Shown here piece after piece: positions 33,262 to 43,439 of a DNA stretch of 64,000 nt. Positions within the stretch are counted from its first letter, which is position 1; each line of letters opens with the position of its first letter. A model generated the notes under the pieces. The model ran no database searches. It was given only the letters and a program-made list of their open reading frames with translations, and was not told the DNA's origin. Source of the DNA: Microcebus murinus (lineage: Eukaryota; Chordata; Mammalia; Primates; Cheirogaleidae); NCBI RefSeq assembly GCF_040939455.1, contig NC_134109.1, forward strand, positions 56,820,001 to 56,884,000, written 5' to 3'. The position numbers and the translations under genes are program-made.

Positions 33262-33308
33262 GACCTTTGATCTGCGTTTGATCTGTGACCTGACCAGCTT
33301 TTGATCTG
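33262..33308. promoter_or_regulatory. Cluster of TTTGATCTG motifs with nuclear-receptor half-sites
   Basis: TTTGATCTG occurs at 33267-33275, 33278-33286 and 33300-33308. The complement of the first, AGATCAAAGG, is a full TCF/LEF site. TGACCTTTGATCT (33262-33274) and TGATCTGTGACCT (33280-33292) also read as DR1-like pairs of half-sites. Motif evidence only. Confidence 0.35.
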
Positions 33309-33714
33309 TCCATACACAGTTCTCTTTTTCCCACAACTGCTGTTTCAAATCAGCGCCAGTCTTTTCAGGTACAGTACTCTATTCTGACTCATTCCTTAAT
33401 TCACAGTGGTTAGACCTCTGATCTTATTTCACAGAAAAAATAGGGTTTATCCAGGAGGCAGAACTTCCCTCACTTTGGTTTCCTCTATGCCCCAAACTTA
33501 TTAGGATCCAGACCCTCTTTCCCTTCTTCCCTCTCATCTTGATGGAAAACCTGTTCCTTTCTAAGGTGAATTTCTCTGCATTTTGCTCTGGATCTCTTGA
33601 CCTCCAACCTTTTCAGGGACCTTCCTTCACAAATTATCCCTGTCCCTCCTTGACACTTGATTTTGCCTTTCCACTCACTCTCCCTTCTTAGCAATAGCAA
33701 GTAGCTTGTAAGCT
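33309..33714. other. Intergenic DNA, nothing recognised
   Basis: Pyrimidine-rich at 33480-33680. No gene or repeat called. Confidence 0.4.
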
Positions 33715-33910
33715 AGCATCTATTGATCTTATAGATTTGGCACAGTGCTAAGAATTTTATGTATTATCTTGTTTACTCTTCACAAAAATATGCTGCAGTA
33801 ACTACCACCATATCCATTTAACAGATACAGACTGAGTTATAGAAAGATTTTTTTTATTTTTTGGTAACTTGACCATGATCTCATAGCTAATAAATGACAC
33901 ATTTCAATTC
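33715..33910 (+). repeat. MIR SINE
   Basis: GGCACAGTGCTAAGAATTTTA, then ATATCCATTTAACAGATACA, then AACTTGACCATGATCTCATA. Diverged MIR in plus orientation. Confidence 0.75.
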
Positions 33911-34019
33911 AGTTGTCTAGGTTTCATTAATGCAATACACAATTACATACACACAGGTATGTATGTAAGATTTTTTTCAAGGTTTTCCTTTTCATCTTAA
34001 AAAATAACACACACACACA

Positions 34020-34495
34020 ACAAACTTCATTGACCCCATGTGCCCTTTATTTCCCCCCCATAGTTCCTTCTTTCCATTCTGGACCAATCCTCCGGAAAAT
34101 CAATCAACCCTTGCTATCTCACTTTTTATAATAAAACTGCTCTTGCTAAGGCCATCGTGTTCTCATTGTTGCTAAATATGATGAAAACATTTCAAACCTT
34201 ATATTATTTAATTTTAATTCCCATTTAATGATATTGATACAGTCTCTCTCCTCTTTAATGATTTCTCCTACCGTTGTTTCCTTGAAAGTCTTACCTGATT
34301 TTCCCCTCAGCCCTAAGTGTTGACGTTCCCCAGGGCTTTCCCCTCACTCTGTCCACTCTCCAAGAATGATCTCATGCATTATCATAGCTGCAACTTTAGG
34401 TTTAGGCTGATGACTCACACATCTGCACCTCTACGCCAGGCCTTTCCCAAGTGCCCACTACATACAGGACACCTACACTTAGATGGTGTGTTCAA
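34020..34495 (+). repeat. L2 LINE reverse-transcriptase fragment
   Basis: From left to right: CTGCTCTTGCTAAGGCCATC, GTTCCCCAGGGCTTTCCCCT (the coded VPQGS-type phrase), and AGGCTGATGACTCACACATC, the coded A-D-D motif followed by S-x-I of the L2 polymerase. Frames are broken by stops. Plus orientation. Confidence 0.75.
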
Positions 34496-34536
34496 GGGTG
34501 GGGAAGCTGGCCTTCTAATTTCAAGATTTTTCTTTT

Positions 34537-34939
34537 TTAACCACTTCAGTGCCAGTGTCAACTATAGTCGACAGCCATAGATGAACGCGAGCGTCGACTT
34601 TAGCCAATAGCCGTGATATGAAGGCGCACAGCCGAGCGTTGACGTTAATCAACAGCCAAAAGCTTTTACTTTTATCTCTGCAGTTGCAGTGTGTGCGTTC
34701 AGCTAATAAGTTACTAGGAATCTGTGACCTTTTAACAACTCCTTAGTAGGAGTTATTATAGTTATTTTCCTAAAGCTGCCTGTAAAGTAAAACAAGCTTT
34801 CAGTGCTTTAAAGCTTTCCTCATCACACAAGAGCCAAAGGGATTCATCATCAATGCACAGCACAAACTATCGTGTGGACTATGAGTGCCGGCTGTGGGCA
34901 AGGTTTCACGGCCGGTGAGCGCCGTACCAAAGTGGTTAA
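34537..34939. mobile_element. piggyBac-like MITE flanked by TTAA
   Basis: A 395-bp element (34541-34935) sits between exact TTAA copies at 34537-34540 and 34936-34939. Ends are inverted repeats: CCACTTCAGTGCCAG on the left and CCACTTTGGTACGGC on the right strand. Near the left end three units share the pattern GTyrAC-(4 bases)-ryCrAy-AGCC, each a small dyad. It is CpG-rich, with no transposase, so it is nonautonomous. TTAA target duplication is diagnostic for the piggyBac superfamily, and such elements are known in mouse lemurs. Confidence 0.75.
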
Positions 34940-35139
34940 GTACCAAAGGAGGCAAGAAAACCTTCTTCTTTCTCTGCTGCACCCCTTTTAATAAAAGGAC
35001 TTGTTCTGTAAAATTTGGATTTAGTCAAAAGGCTGCACTCAACGATCCAGGATGTCTCACATGGCCTCAAGGCTGCAGGTTCCCAAATGAATTCCAACTC
35101 AATATTTTAAAAACTGTACCATCATCTTCTTCTTAAATC

Positions 35140-35280
35140 TGCTAATTACCTATTTATTTATTCAACTAACATTGATCACTTAGTATATGCCAGGCACTGT
35201 TCTAGGATCAAAGCAGTGAATGAAAAAGACAAGAAGAAAATCTGCCTTATGGAATTTACATTCCAGTGGGGAATGTTTTT
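35140..35280 (-). repeat. L2 3' end fragment, antisense
   Basis: TTATTCAACTAACATTGATC, then TATGCCAGGCACTGTTCTAG, then GGAATTTACATTCCAGTGGG: the complement of the L2 tail. Confidence 0.8.
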
Positions 35281-35289
35281 GGATTTCTA

Positions 35290-35660
35290 TTTGCATCAGT
35301 AAGGGTTTAATCAGGGAAATAGAAACCTCTATAAGAATTATGGACTAAGGAGTTTATCAAAAGAATAATACTTTACATAATTGTGGGAGACGCTGGGAGT
35401 ATCAAGGTCTGAAAGAGGAAGCTGGAGGATCAGAGAAAAATTTAAAAGCAGCTCATGCAGCTATCAGAGTGAAAATGTAAGATGAACTGGTGGAGCAGTG
35501 TAGGGACAGCTGTTGTCTCATCTGTCCCTAAATCTGACCTCCAGAACCTTCAGACGGCAGTGGCTCTGATTCACTTGTGCCCAAGTTAACCCGAGAACAT
35601 ATAGCAAGTGTCTCAGCTTGGCTGAAGTGACACAGTCCCAAACTACCACACTCTGGTAAA
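35290..35660. repeat. Old interspersed repeat, same type as 47742-48430
   Basis: TAATCAGGGAAATAGAAACC, ACATAATTGTGGGAGACGCTG and the later phrases run parallel to the repeat at 47742. The family name is not fixed; both look like a common mammalian element with a CAGAGTTCTCCAGGGAAACA-type start. Confidence 0.5.
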
Positions 35661-35699
35661 TAACATATAGGTAATGTTATCACTGATGTTTTAAATCTA

Positions 35700-35995
35700 G
35701 TCTGGAAATGTCTGTCTTTTAATAGATGAGGAAGGCCACATGGAGACAGAGGCAGAGACTACAATTCTGTGCAATTATGCTGTCCCAAACCAGGAACACC
35801 AGGGTCACCCCACCAGAGGCTGGAAGAGGCAAGGAAGGATTCTCTTTTATGGCCTTCAGAAGGAGGATGGCCTTGAAACACCTTGAGTTCAGACTTCTGG
35901 CTTCCAGAACCATGAAGGAATACATTTCTGTGGTTTTAAGCCACTATGTTTGTGGTAGTTTTTTATAGCAGTCATAGAAACTTACATGAACAAGA
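35700..35995 (+). repeat. MLT1-type LTR (ERVL-MaLR)
   Basis: The 3' half is clear: CTTCTGGCTTCCAGAACCAT, then TTTCTGTGGTTTTAAGCCAC, TTGTGGTAGTTTTTTATAGC and a CATAGAAACTTACATG end. The 5' half (GAAGGCCACATGGAGACAGA) is weaker. It is a solitary LTR; no internal retroviral genes are present. Confidence 0.8.
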
Positions 35996-36000
35996 ATGTG

Positions 36001-36499
36001 CTGCAAACATACTGCATCTTTGTGAAGAGGGTGAAATTTTTTAAAAAAAATCTTTTTTTCCCTATTTTATGTAAAATACCTGCTTATACTATTTCTAAAG
36101 AATCCATTTTCTCCTTAGACTAGCCAGAGAGGCTTCTGTTGTCAGCACTCAGAACTGGTGATACAGAAAAGGTACCAAATGAATAGGAGAGGGTGAAAAG
36201 GGATAGTCCTGCAAGAGGCTGTTTAATTCCTTAAATCCCTGTCATGCTAATTAAATAATGTTAGACTATGAGCTTAACATCTACCTACTCTATCTTACTT
36301 ATGCTAACACTTTCTTTCACTGTACTGAAATAACGCTACATCTTACATTCGCTGATTGGGTATGCTCTGTGTAGACTAAGGAAGAAATGCCACAGAGGCA
36401 AGACAAACAGGAAAGTCCAAGTAAACCAAGTTTACTTCTGGAAAAGCAGTGTTTCCCACGCTCATTCATTTCCTGGGTTTTGTCAGATGACAGAGAGCC
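36001..36499. other. Intergenic DNA, nothing recognised
   Basis: No feature seen. Confidence 0.4.
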
Positions 36500-36760
36500 G
36501 GGGAGGCAGAAAGAGAAGGTGCTTTAAAAACCATGCAGTCCAATTACCAAATGATTATTTGATCCTCTGTACAGCATCCCTGGGAAAGATGTGCCCAAAC
36601 AATCCCTGAGCCTTTCCAGTGACAGAGGACTCATTACCTCCTGAAGCAGCCATTGCATTTTAGGACACTCTAATTGAGAGAAAAATTCTCCACCTGATTT
36701 GAAATCTAGTACTTTTGATAATTTCTGAATGTTGCAGCCTGGGGCTACAAAGAACCACAT
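36500..36760. repeat. Ancient interspersed repeat, unnamed
   Basis: CCAGTGACAGAGGACTCATTACCTCC, the TAGGACACTCTAATTGAGAG and the AAATTCTCCACCTGATTTGA phrases match a widespread mammalian repeat I recognise by sequence but cannot name securely. Confidence 0.45.
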
Positions 36761-37029
36761 TCATCTCCCTGAATGAAAGCACTTCTAACACATGAATCCA
36801 GCTATCATTTCCATTCCATGTCATCTTCTTTGCTTCAGACTCAGTGCTCCGTTTCCTTTGGCTGACATGATTTTATTTCATTTCCCCCACCTTTCAGGTT
36901 CATCTTTGTCTGCGCTCCAGTTAATGGGACCAAGTGTTCCCTTAAAGCTGAAGGCTGCACCCTTATCTCTCCTGCATTTCCCCTAGAGATCTCATGCAGG
37001 ATTTTGTCTGCCTGACGACCAGAAGGTTC
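36761..37029. other. Intergenic DNA, nothing recognised
   Basis: No feature seen. Confidence 0.4.
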
Positions 37030-37170
37030 CATTGGTGCTTCCTCCTTTGTGCTGCCATAGCTTTAGTCCAGTATGTATCACATTGTGTTCCAATATATAT
37101 TTGTTTCTCTCCATCCCCCAACTGAGATCAGGGATAATGTTTTTATCTTTGAATCCCAGGGCTTAATAAC
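37030..37170 (+). repeat. L2 3' end fragment
   Basis: GTGCTGCCATAGCTTTAGTC, CAACTGAGATCAGGGATAAT and TTTGAATCCCAGGGCTTAAT are the L2 3' UTR order. Diverged. Confidence 0.6.
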
Positions 37171-37889
37171 TGTTTTGAAATATAACCAGCAAAATGAATG
37201 GATTGCAAAAGTTTTCCCAGGAGAGCTCTATGACCTCGGACATGTCCCATGAACTCCGAAAAAGCCACAAAGAATTCAGAATCATATAACACCAAAACCT
37301 TTGGTGCGTTGTATGGTAAAAACAACCTCAAAAAATTTAATAAAAGTCATATTAAAGAAAATAGACTATAGGCCTTTGGAAAGTTCAACTTCGGATGAAG
37401 GGATCCTGGATTGGGCAGGGGTTTGTATTGGTACAGACTAGGGTCTGGATTTTGTTAGGGATGGTGCTTTTCTAACAAAAGTTATACATTCATGAGAGAG
37501 TGAGGTAATTTGCTACCAGGCCAAGTGGTAACTCTGAGGGGGAAGATGGTCTAAAATGAAGGGAGGTAGATGATTGGAACAGTGAAGGGTAGTAGGTGGC
37601 GGAAAGTGATAGCACGAGATTCAAAACGGAAGGTTTTCTTGAAACAGCTAGGAGAATGGTCAGAATGGCAATGAACAAAATGGAGAACACTGACCCCTCC
37701 TCTATGTCCCGAGGCATGAGGAATGGGGGAAAGGAGCAGATGTTATCTGAGAAGGCTCCAAAGAAAGAAGTGTTCTTAGGAGAAAGCCAGGAGTAAATCA
37801 GAGCCAGGTGAAAATCCTTGAAGACATTGAAGATACAGGGGATGTGATATTAGAAGGAGCACAGTCCACAAGACTGTCCTCTCTTCTGA
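37171..37889. other. Intergenic DNA, nothing named
   Basis: The 37480-37860 part is purine-rich and may be another degraded LINE, but I cannot place it. No gene. Confidence 0.35.
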
Positions 37890-38400
37890 AACCAGGTACA
37901 AGTTCAGGGAGTTCCCAAAACCATCTTCAGTTTTGATACTTCACTAGAAGTACTCACAGAACTTATTGAAAGTTGTTGTAATCGCGATCATAGTTTGTAG
38001 AGTGTTACAAGAAAAGATCTGGATTAAAATGAGCCAAGTAAAGAAGTAGCTAAGGCCAAGTCCAGGAAAGCACCAACCTCAGAGCTTCCAGTTGTCCTTT
38101 CCTCACACAATCATGGACGGTTTTGCTTTCCCAGCACTGAAGACTGGTGATACGCTCAGAGTATTGTCAACCAGGGAACTCACGGGAGTCTTGTCCCGAG
38201 ATTTTATTTGGGCTCCATCACATAAGCATGGTTGACTGTCCAAGTGTCTGATCTCTGTCTCCACACCCTCCAGAGACCTGGCTGATATAATGTGACCCAA
38301 ACCTCTCCCTAACTCACATTGATATTTATCTGTCTTACCCAAGGCCAGCAGGCAAACAAAGACATTTGTATCACACATGACATCCCAAGGGCAAAGGCCA
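37890..38400. repeat. Old interspersed repeat, probably LTR-derived, unnamed
   Basis: TTTTGATACTTCACTAGAAGT, then GAACTTATTGAAAGTTGTTG, AGCTTCCAGTTGTCCTTTCC, ATTGTCAACCAGGGAACTCA, TTTTATTTGGGCTCCATCAC and CAGAGACCTGGCTGATATAA form the body of a common mammalian repeat that I know by text but cannot name. The frame of 91 residues inside it is not a gene. Confidence 0.5.
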
Positions 38401-39999
38401 GCACTCTCTTTCCTTAGGCCAGGCTAATTTTTTAGTACTTAGGGGATGATACTGATGATTGACTTGTCACATCATAAGTATCTGTTCATGCGTGTGTGTC
38501 CTACAGTGGAGGTGAGATCCCCGAGGTCAGAGTCTATGCAATATGCAATGCCTGCGTGCTAGATGAGCAAAAGGGTAAATAAGTCCCCCTGTGTTTGGTG
38601 TGGTTCTGTGCAATATTGTGGCCTCAAATGTCTTGGTTTGGGAAATGTGGTTTTATTTAATCTTTTTGAGGAATATGAATGAGCCTCTCAACTTCTCTTA
38701 TTTCAATGAGCAAAAGTTTTCATTTTATCAATGGGGAAAGTCTCTGGAAGAGTACTTCTCTGAAGCATCCCTGCTCCATGCCTTGGGTGACAAATGCATT
38801 TGAGGATTTATTGGACTTCAGAAAGACATTGTTCTCCAAAGAGAGGGCTGTTTGCCTAAACCAATGTATATTTTACGAGAGGAGAAAATGTATAAATTAT
38901 AAAACATTTCATGGCTTGGCAAGCTTCTAATTTACTTCATCACAATGGAAGATTAAAACTGCTCTCAAAGACAGATGCCATCTTATTTGTTTGACTAACA
39001 GACTTAGTCTAACCACTCATCTCTCTCATTACCACTAGAAAAAAAAAGAATAGCTGGAGATGGAAACATGAAAGCATGTGAATAAAAGGCAAGAATTAAA
39101 TAGATATATCAGAACTTCGTTTGATGTTACAAGTCCCCAGGCTTGAATTATGTCAATAAGCGCAGCACTTCAGAAGGTAAACCTTGCTGTTATTAAAAAT
39201 AGCTAATGAATATAAACACCATTATGCAACCAAAGTATGCAAAATTTCGAGCTATTATAAAAACACTATAGAAGGAGAAAGGATCATCATTCACCTAATT
39301 CCTCTAAGTCTAACAATAGTGTTAAATCTACGTAATCACCTGCAATATACCATTCAGTCTTTTCCTCAATCTCTATCACTCCAAACATGATATAAAGATT
39401 AAACAGTTTGTCAATATTCTTTTTTCCAAAAAAAAAGACCTCTTCATCTCTCATTCCAAGTTGTTTTGGGCATAGTTTTCACTCTCAGAAAGCAAGAAGG
39501 ATCATAAGAAATAATTAAGAACATTGCAACCATTTTTTTAAATGGGAGTAGAACATACACAATGTGACATCAGGAACTGATATTAGTTATTTTATGAAAA
39601 AGTAATACTGTGATGGCACCTGTCCTGATCATTCCTTGAGGCCATCTAACGTGACCTGCCAGAGTGTATCTTTAAGAAAATATTGAAGTGGTTTTGTTAG
39701 GTATGAGATGTGACCCACAAGGAAGCACTTGTATTGGTTTTTAGCCACTTCACTGGGGAGGGGGGGTTGCATTCTTAATTCACTACAGTGTTCTTAGAAC
39801 TACTTACTATTGTCCCTCTTGAAGTAACATGTGAGACTCTCACCCCAGTGCAATTCCATTTACTCCACAGTTTCTAACGTGCGTGTTACCATGTATTTTA
39901 CTACTTCATACATTATAAATCTGACAAATAAATGATTTTATTTTTATTTTAAGCAGTAATTTTTTAAAAGGAATTAGGAGAAAGAGAGAGAACCATTTG
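38401..39999. other. Intergenic DNA, nothing recognised
   Basis: No gene. A G-run sits at about 39757-39767. Short frames overlap on both strands. Confidence 0.4.
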
Positions 40000-41960
40000 T
40001 ATCAATATGTGTCTACATATTTGCCAGTTTTGATGTTCTTCATTCCTTCTTGTTGATTCATGGTTCCATATGGTATCATTTCCAATTAGCCTTAGCATTT
40101 CTTGAAGTGCAGATGTGCTAGAGATAAATTTTCAGTTTTCACTAATCTGAAAATGTCTTTAATTTGCCTTCCTTGTGAAGGATAGTTTTCATTGTTTATA
40201 AAATTTTGGTTAATTTTTTTCTTTGCTTTTAGCTTTTTAAAGATACCACTTTATATCCTTCTAGCCTGAATTTTTTTAAAAATTACATACTATTATAGGA
40301 GTATACATGTTTTGGTTATATAATTTGCTTTAGTATAGTTTGAGTCAAAGTTATAAGTGTGCCCTTTACTCAGATAGTGTACATTATACTTAAGTGTGAA
40401 TTTACCCATCCTCACCTCCTCTCAAATACCTGCTTGATTTCCATTAAATTTTACTTCCATATGTTCACATAAGTGTCGATCAATTAATTCCAATTTAGTA
40501 TTCATTTTTCTTATGAGAACTCAGCCATCATTTGTATCTTTGTATATGATATGTATTTTTTCTATGACTACATTTGATATATTTTCTCTTTCTCTTTAGT
40601 TGTCAGCAATTTGATCATGATATGCTTGGGTAAGGTTAGCCTTATTTCATCCTGCTTGAGATTTTCTGAGTTCCTTGGATCTCTAAGTTAATGGTTTTAC
40701 CAAGTTTTGGCAGAATATTGTCATTATTCATTTTTTTTCTTTTCCATTAACTTTCTCCTTTCCTTCTGGAATTCTTGTTACACATTTGTCAGATTGCTTG
40801 CTATTGTTTCCACAAGTCCCTAAGATCCTGTTGATTTTACTATAAGTCTTTTCAGCTGTTTTTCAGACTAGGTAATTTCTATTGATCTGTCTTCAAATTC
40901 ATTGACCTATTCATTATAGCCGCCAACCTACTATTAAGACAATCCAGTAAATTTTTCATTTGAGATATGCTTATAAATTGTAGAAATTGAATTCTTTAGA
41001 GTTTTAATTTATCTGCTGATGTTTATTATTGGTTTATACTTTATGCCCATCTTTTCTTTGGTGCTTTGAACACTTTTTATAGCTCTTTTGAAGTTCTTGC
41101 CTGCCAATTCCAACCTGTTAGTCATTTGGAGGTCTGTTTCTATTGACTGCATTTTTCTTGATTTTGATACACATTTTCCTGTTGCTTTACAAATCTATTA
41201 ATAGTATTTTTTATGCTAGACATTGTGGTGATGATTTCGTATTCATTATGTTGTTTTCTTTTAAAGGATATTGAGTTTTGCTGTGTCAGGAAGTTAAATT
41301 ATAGCAAATCCTTTTTTTCTTTCAGGCTTGTTTTTATTTTTTATTAGGGATGTTCTATTTTTTCCCCTTAGTCCTGGGGCATATTCCTTACTTCAAAGTA
41401 GTTCTTATTCCTTACACATGCCCCCTTTCTGGAGTCCCAACTAAATGACTGAGGTAACACAGTGAGGCTGGACTAGTATTCATACATTTCCCAACATTAT
41501 AAGATCTGGACATCTCTGCTGTGGGACAGCCCTGGGCCCCACAACAGCCACCCTCCGTTAGGCCTTGTGCCATTTCTCCCTACACAGTGCAGTCATTCTC
41601 TCAGCCAGGGACCTCCTGTGTGGATTTTTGGGGCCTCATTTCCACATAGCTCCGTCCCCTCCAGTATCCTACCCCAGAATTTCTAGCTGCTTTTGAAGTT
41701 CCCAACTCTTATATTTCTCTCCTTTGCTTAGTGAGAACACTCACCTCTGGTTGGGCTCCCTCTTCCTGAGGTGTGGTATGGAAAATGCCCCCAACAGGAA
41801 GCCATTTGAGTGTGGTGATCATCTTGTGTTGTTTTGCTTTTTTTTTCCCCTCAATGATTGCAGTCCTGAGCTGTCTGTGTTCAATGTCTGAAAACAGTTG
41901 TGCCATATATTTTTTTCAGTTTTATAGTTTATTTTGGCAGGAAAGCAAATCTAGTACCTT
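40000..41960 (-). repeat. Old LINE (L1M or HAL1-like) block, antisense
   Basis: Plus-strand phrases include GATCATGATATGCTTGGGTA, TCCTGCTTGAGATTTTCTGAG, CTCCTTTCCTTCTGGAATTC, CAGACTAGGTAATTTCTATT, GTCTGTTTCTATTGACTGCA and TTTATGCTAGACATTGTGGT. I recognise this series as a common old LINE-related text in antisense but cannot fix the subfamily. A different L1 piece is nested inside (see next entry). Confidence 0.55.
40275..40515 (-). repeat. L1 3' UTR piece nested in the older LINE
   Basis: TTCACATAAGTGTCGATCAATTAATTCCAATTT and preceding phrases align with the 3' UTR at 49450-49680 (GTACATATAAGTGTTGATCAATTAA). It is the same L1 lineage in the same orientation, more diverged, and interrupts the surrounding block. 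Confidence 0.7.
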
Positions 41961-42791
41961 CACCATGGTCTGAGGCAGAATTCTGATTTTCTTTTATGCA
42001 CACATACATAGGTCAAGAAAGACTGTAAATTCTGAAACATCAGAGACTATGCCATAGATTGCTGGCAACATATTCAGCATATAATCATTTCTCAGTGAAT
42101 ATAAATAAGATGTATTATATTAAATTGAACGGAAGTTCTTTGATACGACTGAATTTTCTATTTCTTAAATTTCTAAAAACCTCTATTTTTCCCTGCTAGA
42201 TATACAGAGTATGGTATTGGAGCTAAAATGTGTTGATCTCAAGAGAGTAAATATTATATAGGATTCAATTAAAAGTGAAACCTCATTATCATCTCAAGAG
42301 TTTTTAGCCTAAGTTTTTATGTTATCAATATTTATGGATAAAACATAAAAATTTAATTGTTCAAATAAAATTCAGTTTGCCCAACACCCCAAATACCCAA
42401 TATATCTAATATGTTACTTTTTATTCACATATAGCAAAATTTGTATACAAGCCTCATGAAAGTAGCTAAAGCTAGAATACTTCCATAAATAGATCATATA
42501 TAAAGGGTAATTTTCATTCATAAAGAAGGAGACCCAGAGGAAAATCTTCCACTAATACAGACATATTAGTTGTTGAACTGAGATGAGCCATGAAGTCATC
42601 ATGCTTTTGTGTAATCAGAAGATAATTGAGGCCTTGATAACATTTCCATTGATCTAGCCTGGAACATTCCAATGAATATTTGAGTTTTGCTGAAATTTTA
42701 CTTTTATAACCCTTCTAATGGATGCTTTCAGAATCTCGTCTTTTGTTTTTGTAATAGCTTTAGACCAGCCTAAGAGTTGACAAATGAATAA
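41961..42791. other. Intergenic DNA, nothing recognised
   Basis: AT-rich, no feature seen. Confidence 0.4.
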
Positions 42792-42832
42792 AAGCTAAGC
42801 AGGGTCTGGCCTGATTAGTACTTGGATGGGAG
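42792..42832 (+). pseudogene. 5S rRNA fragment
   Basis: AAGCTAAGCAGGGTCTGGCC and TTAGTACTTGGATGGGAGA match the middle of 5S rRNA (about nucleotides 48-88) with only two or three changes. This is the part with the internal box A, intermediate element and most of box C. Both ends of the gene are absent, so it is not a working 5S gene. It could be a truncated retrocopy or the 5S-derived head of an old SINE (AmnSINE type). Confidence 0.7.
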
Positions 42833-43439
42833 AAAGGGAAGATTTCTCTTACTAAGTCCTAAAAAAAGGCTATGAGAGAGAAGAATCCCCCTCTAAAATC
42901 TGCTATTTTTGATTGTGTTTTGACTGTTTTTAAAAGCAAATTGGAAAATCAAGGAATGCAAACAGACTTGTGCTTAGAAGTTTGCCAGCATATAAAACAT
43001 TATGTGTCATAGTTACACATTATATTTCTCTCTGAGTCTAGAAAGCGATACCAGATAAACTCTTTCACTAATAAATCACTAGTTTTTTCTCAGTCTACAA
43101 ACATCTATTGAGAACCTACTATATGAGCCAGATATGCTACACTCTGCTGTCTTTATGTCACTTACAAAGAGCTGCCCAAGAGGTGAGGATTTGCCCTTCA
43201 GAGACAGCTCTGGCCCCATGATTAACTTTATTTGTTGAAACTTTTTCATTATGGGGGAAAATTAAAAGTTGAATGTATTTTACTTCTCCAATCAAAGTGA
43301 ACTTCCTAATGGTTAAAATCAATTTTCTGTTACATGTTTTCCCTTTTCACCCTTTTCTTATGTTTTTAAGTATTTACGAAATCAGCCAGTTTTCCTCTCT
43401 TCATTTTTGCCATTGTCTGTCATCTTTAAAAAAACAATT
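42833..43439. other. Intergenic DNA with a weak L2/MIR trace
   Basis: At 43095-43140 AACATCTATTGAGAACCTACTATATGAGCC resembles the start of antisense L2 or MIR. Nothing else recognised. Confidence 0.4.
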
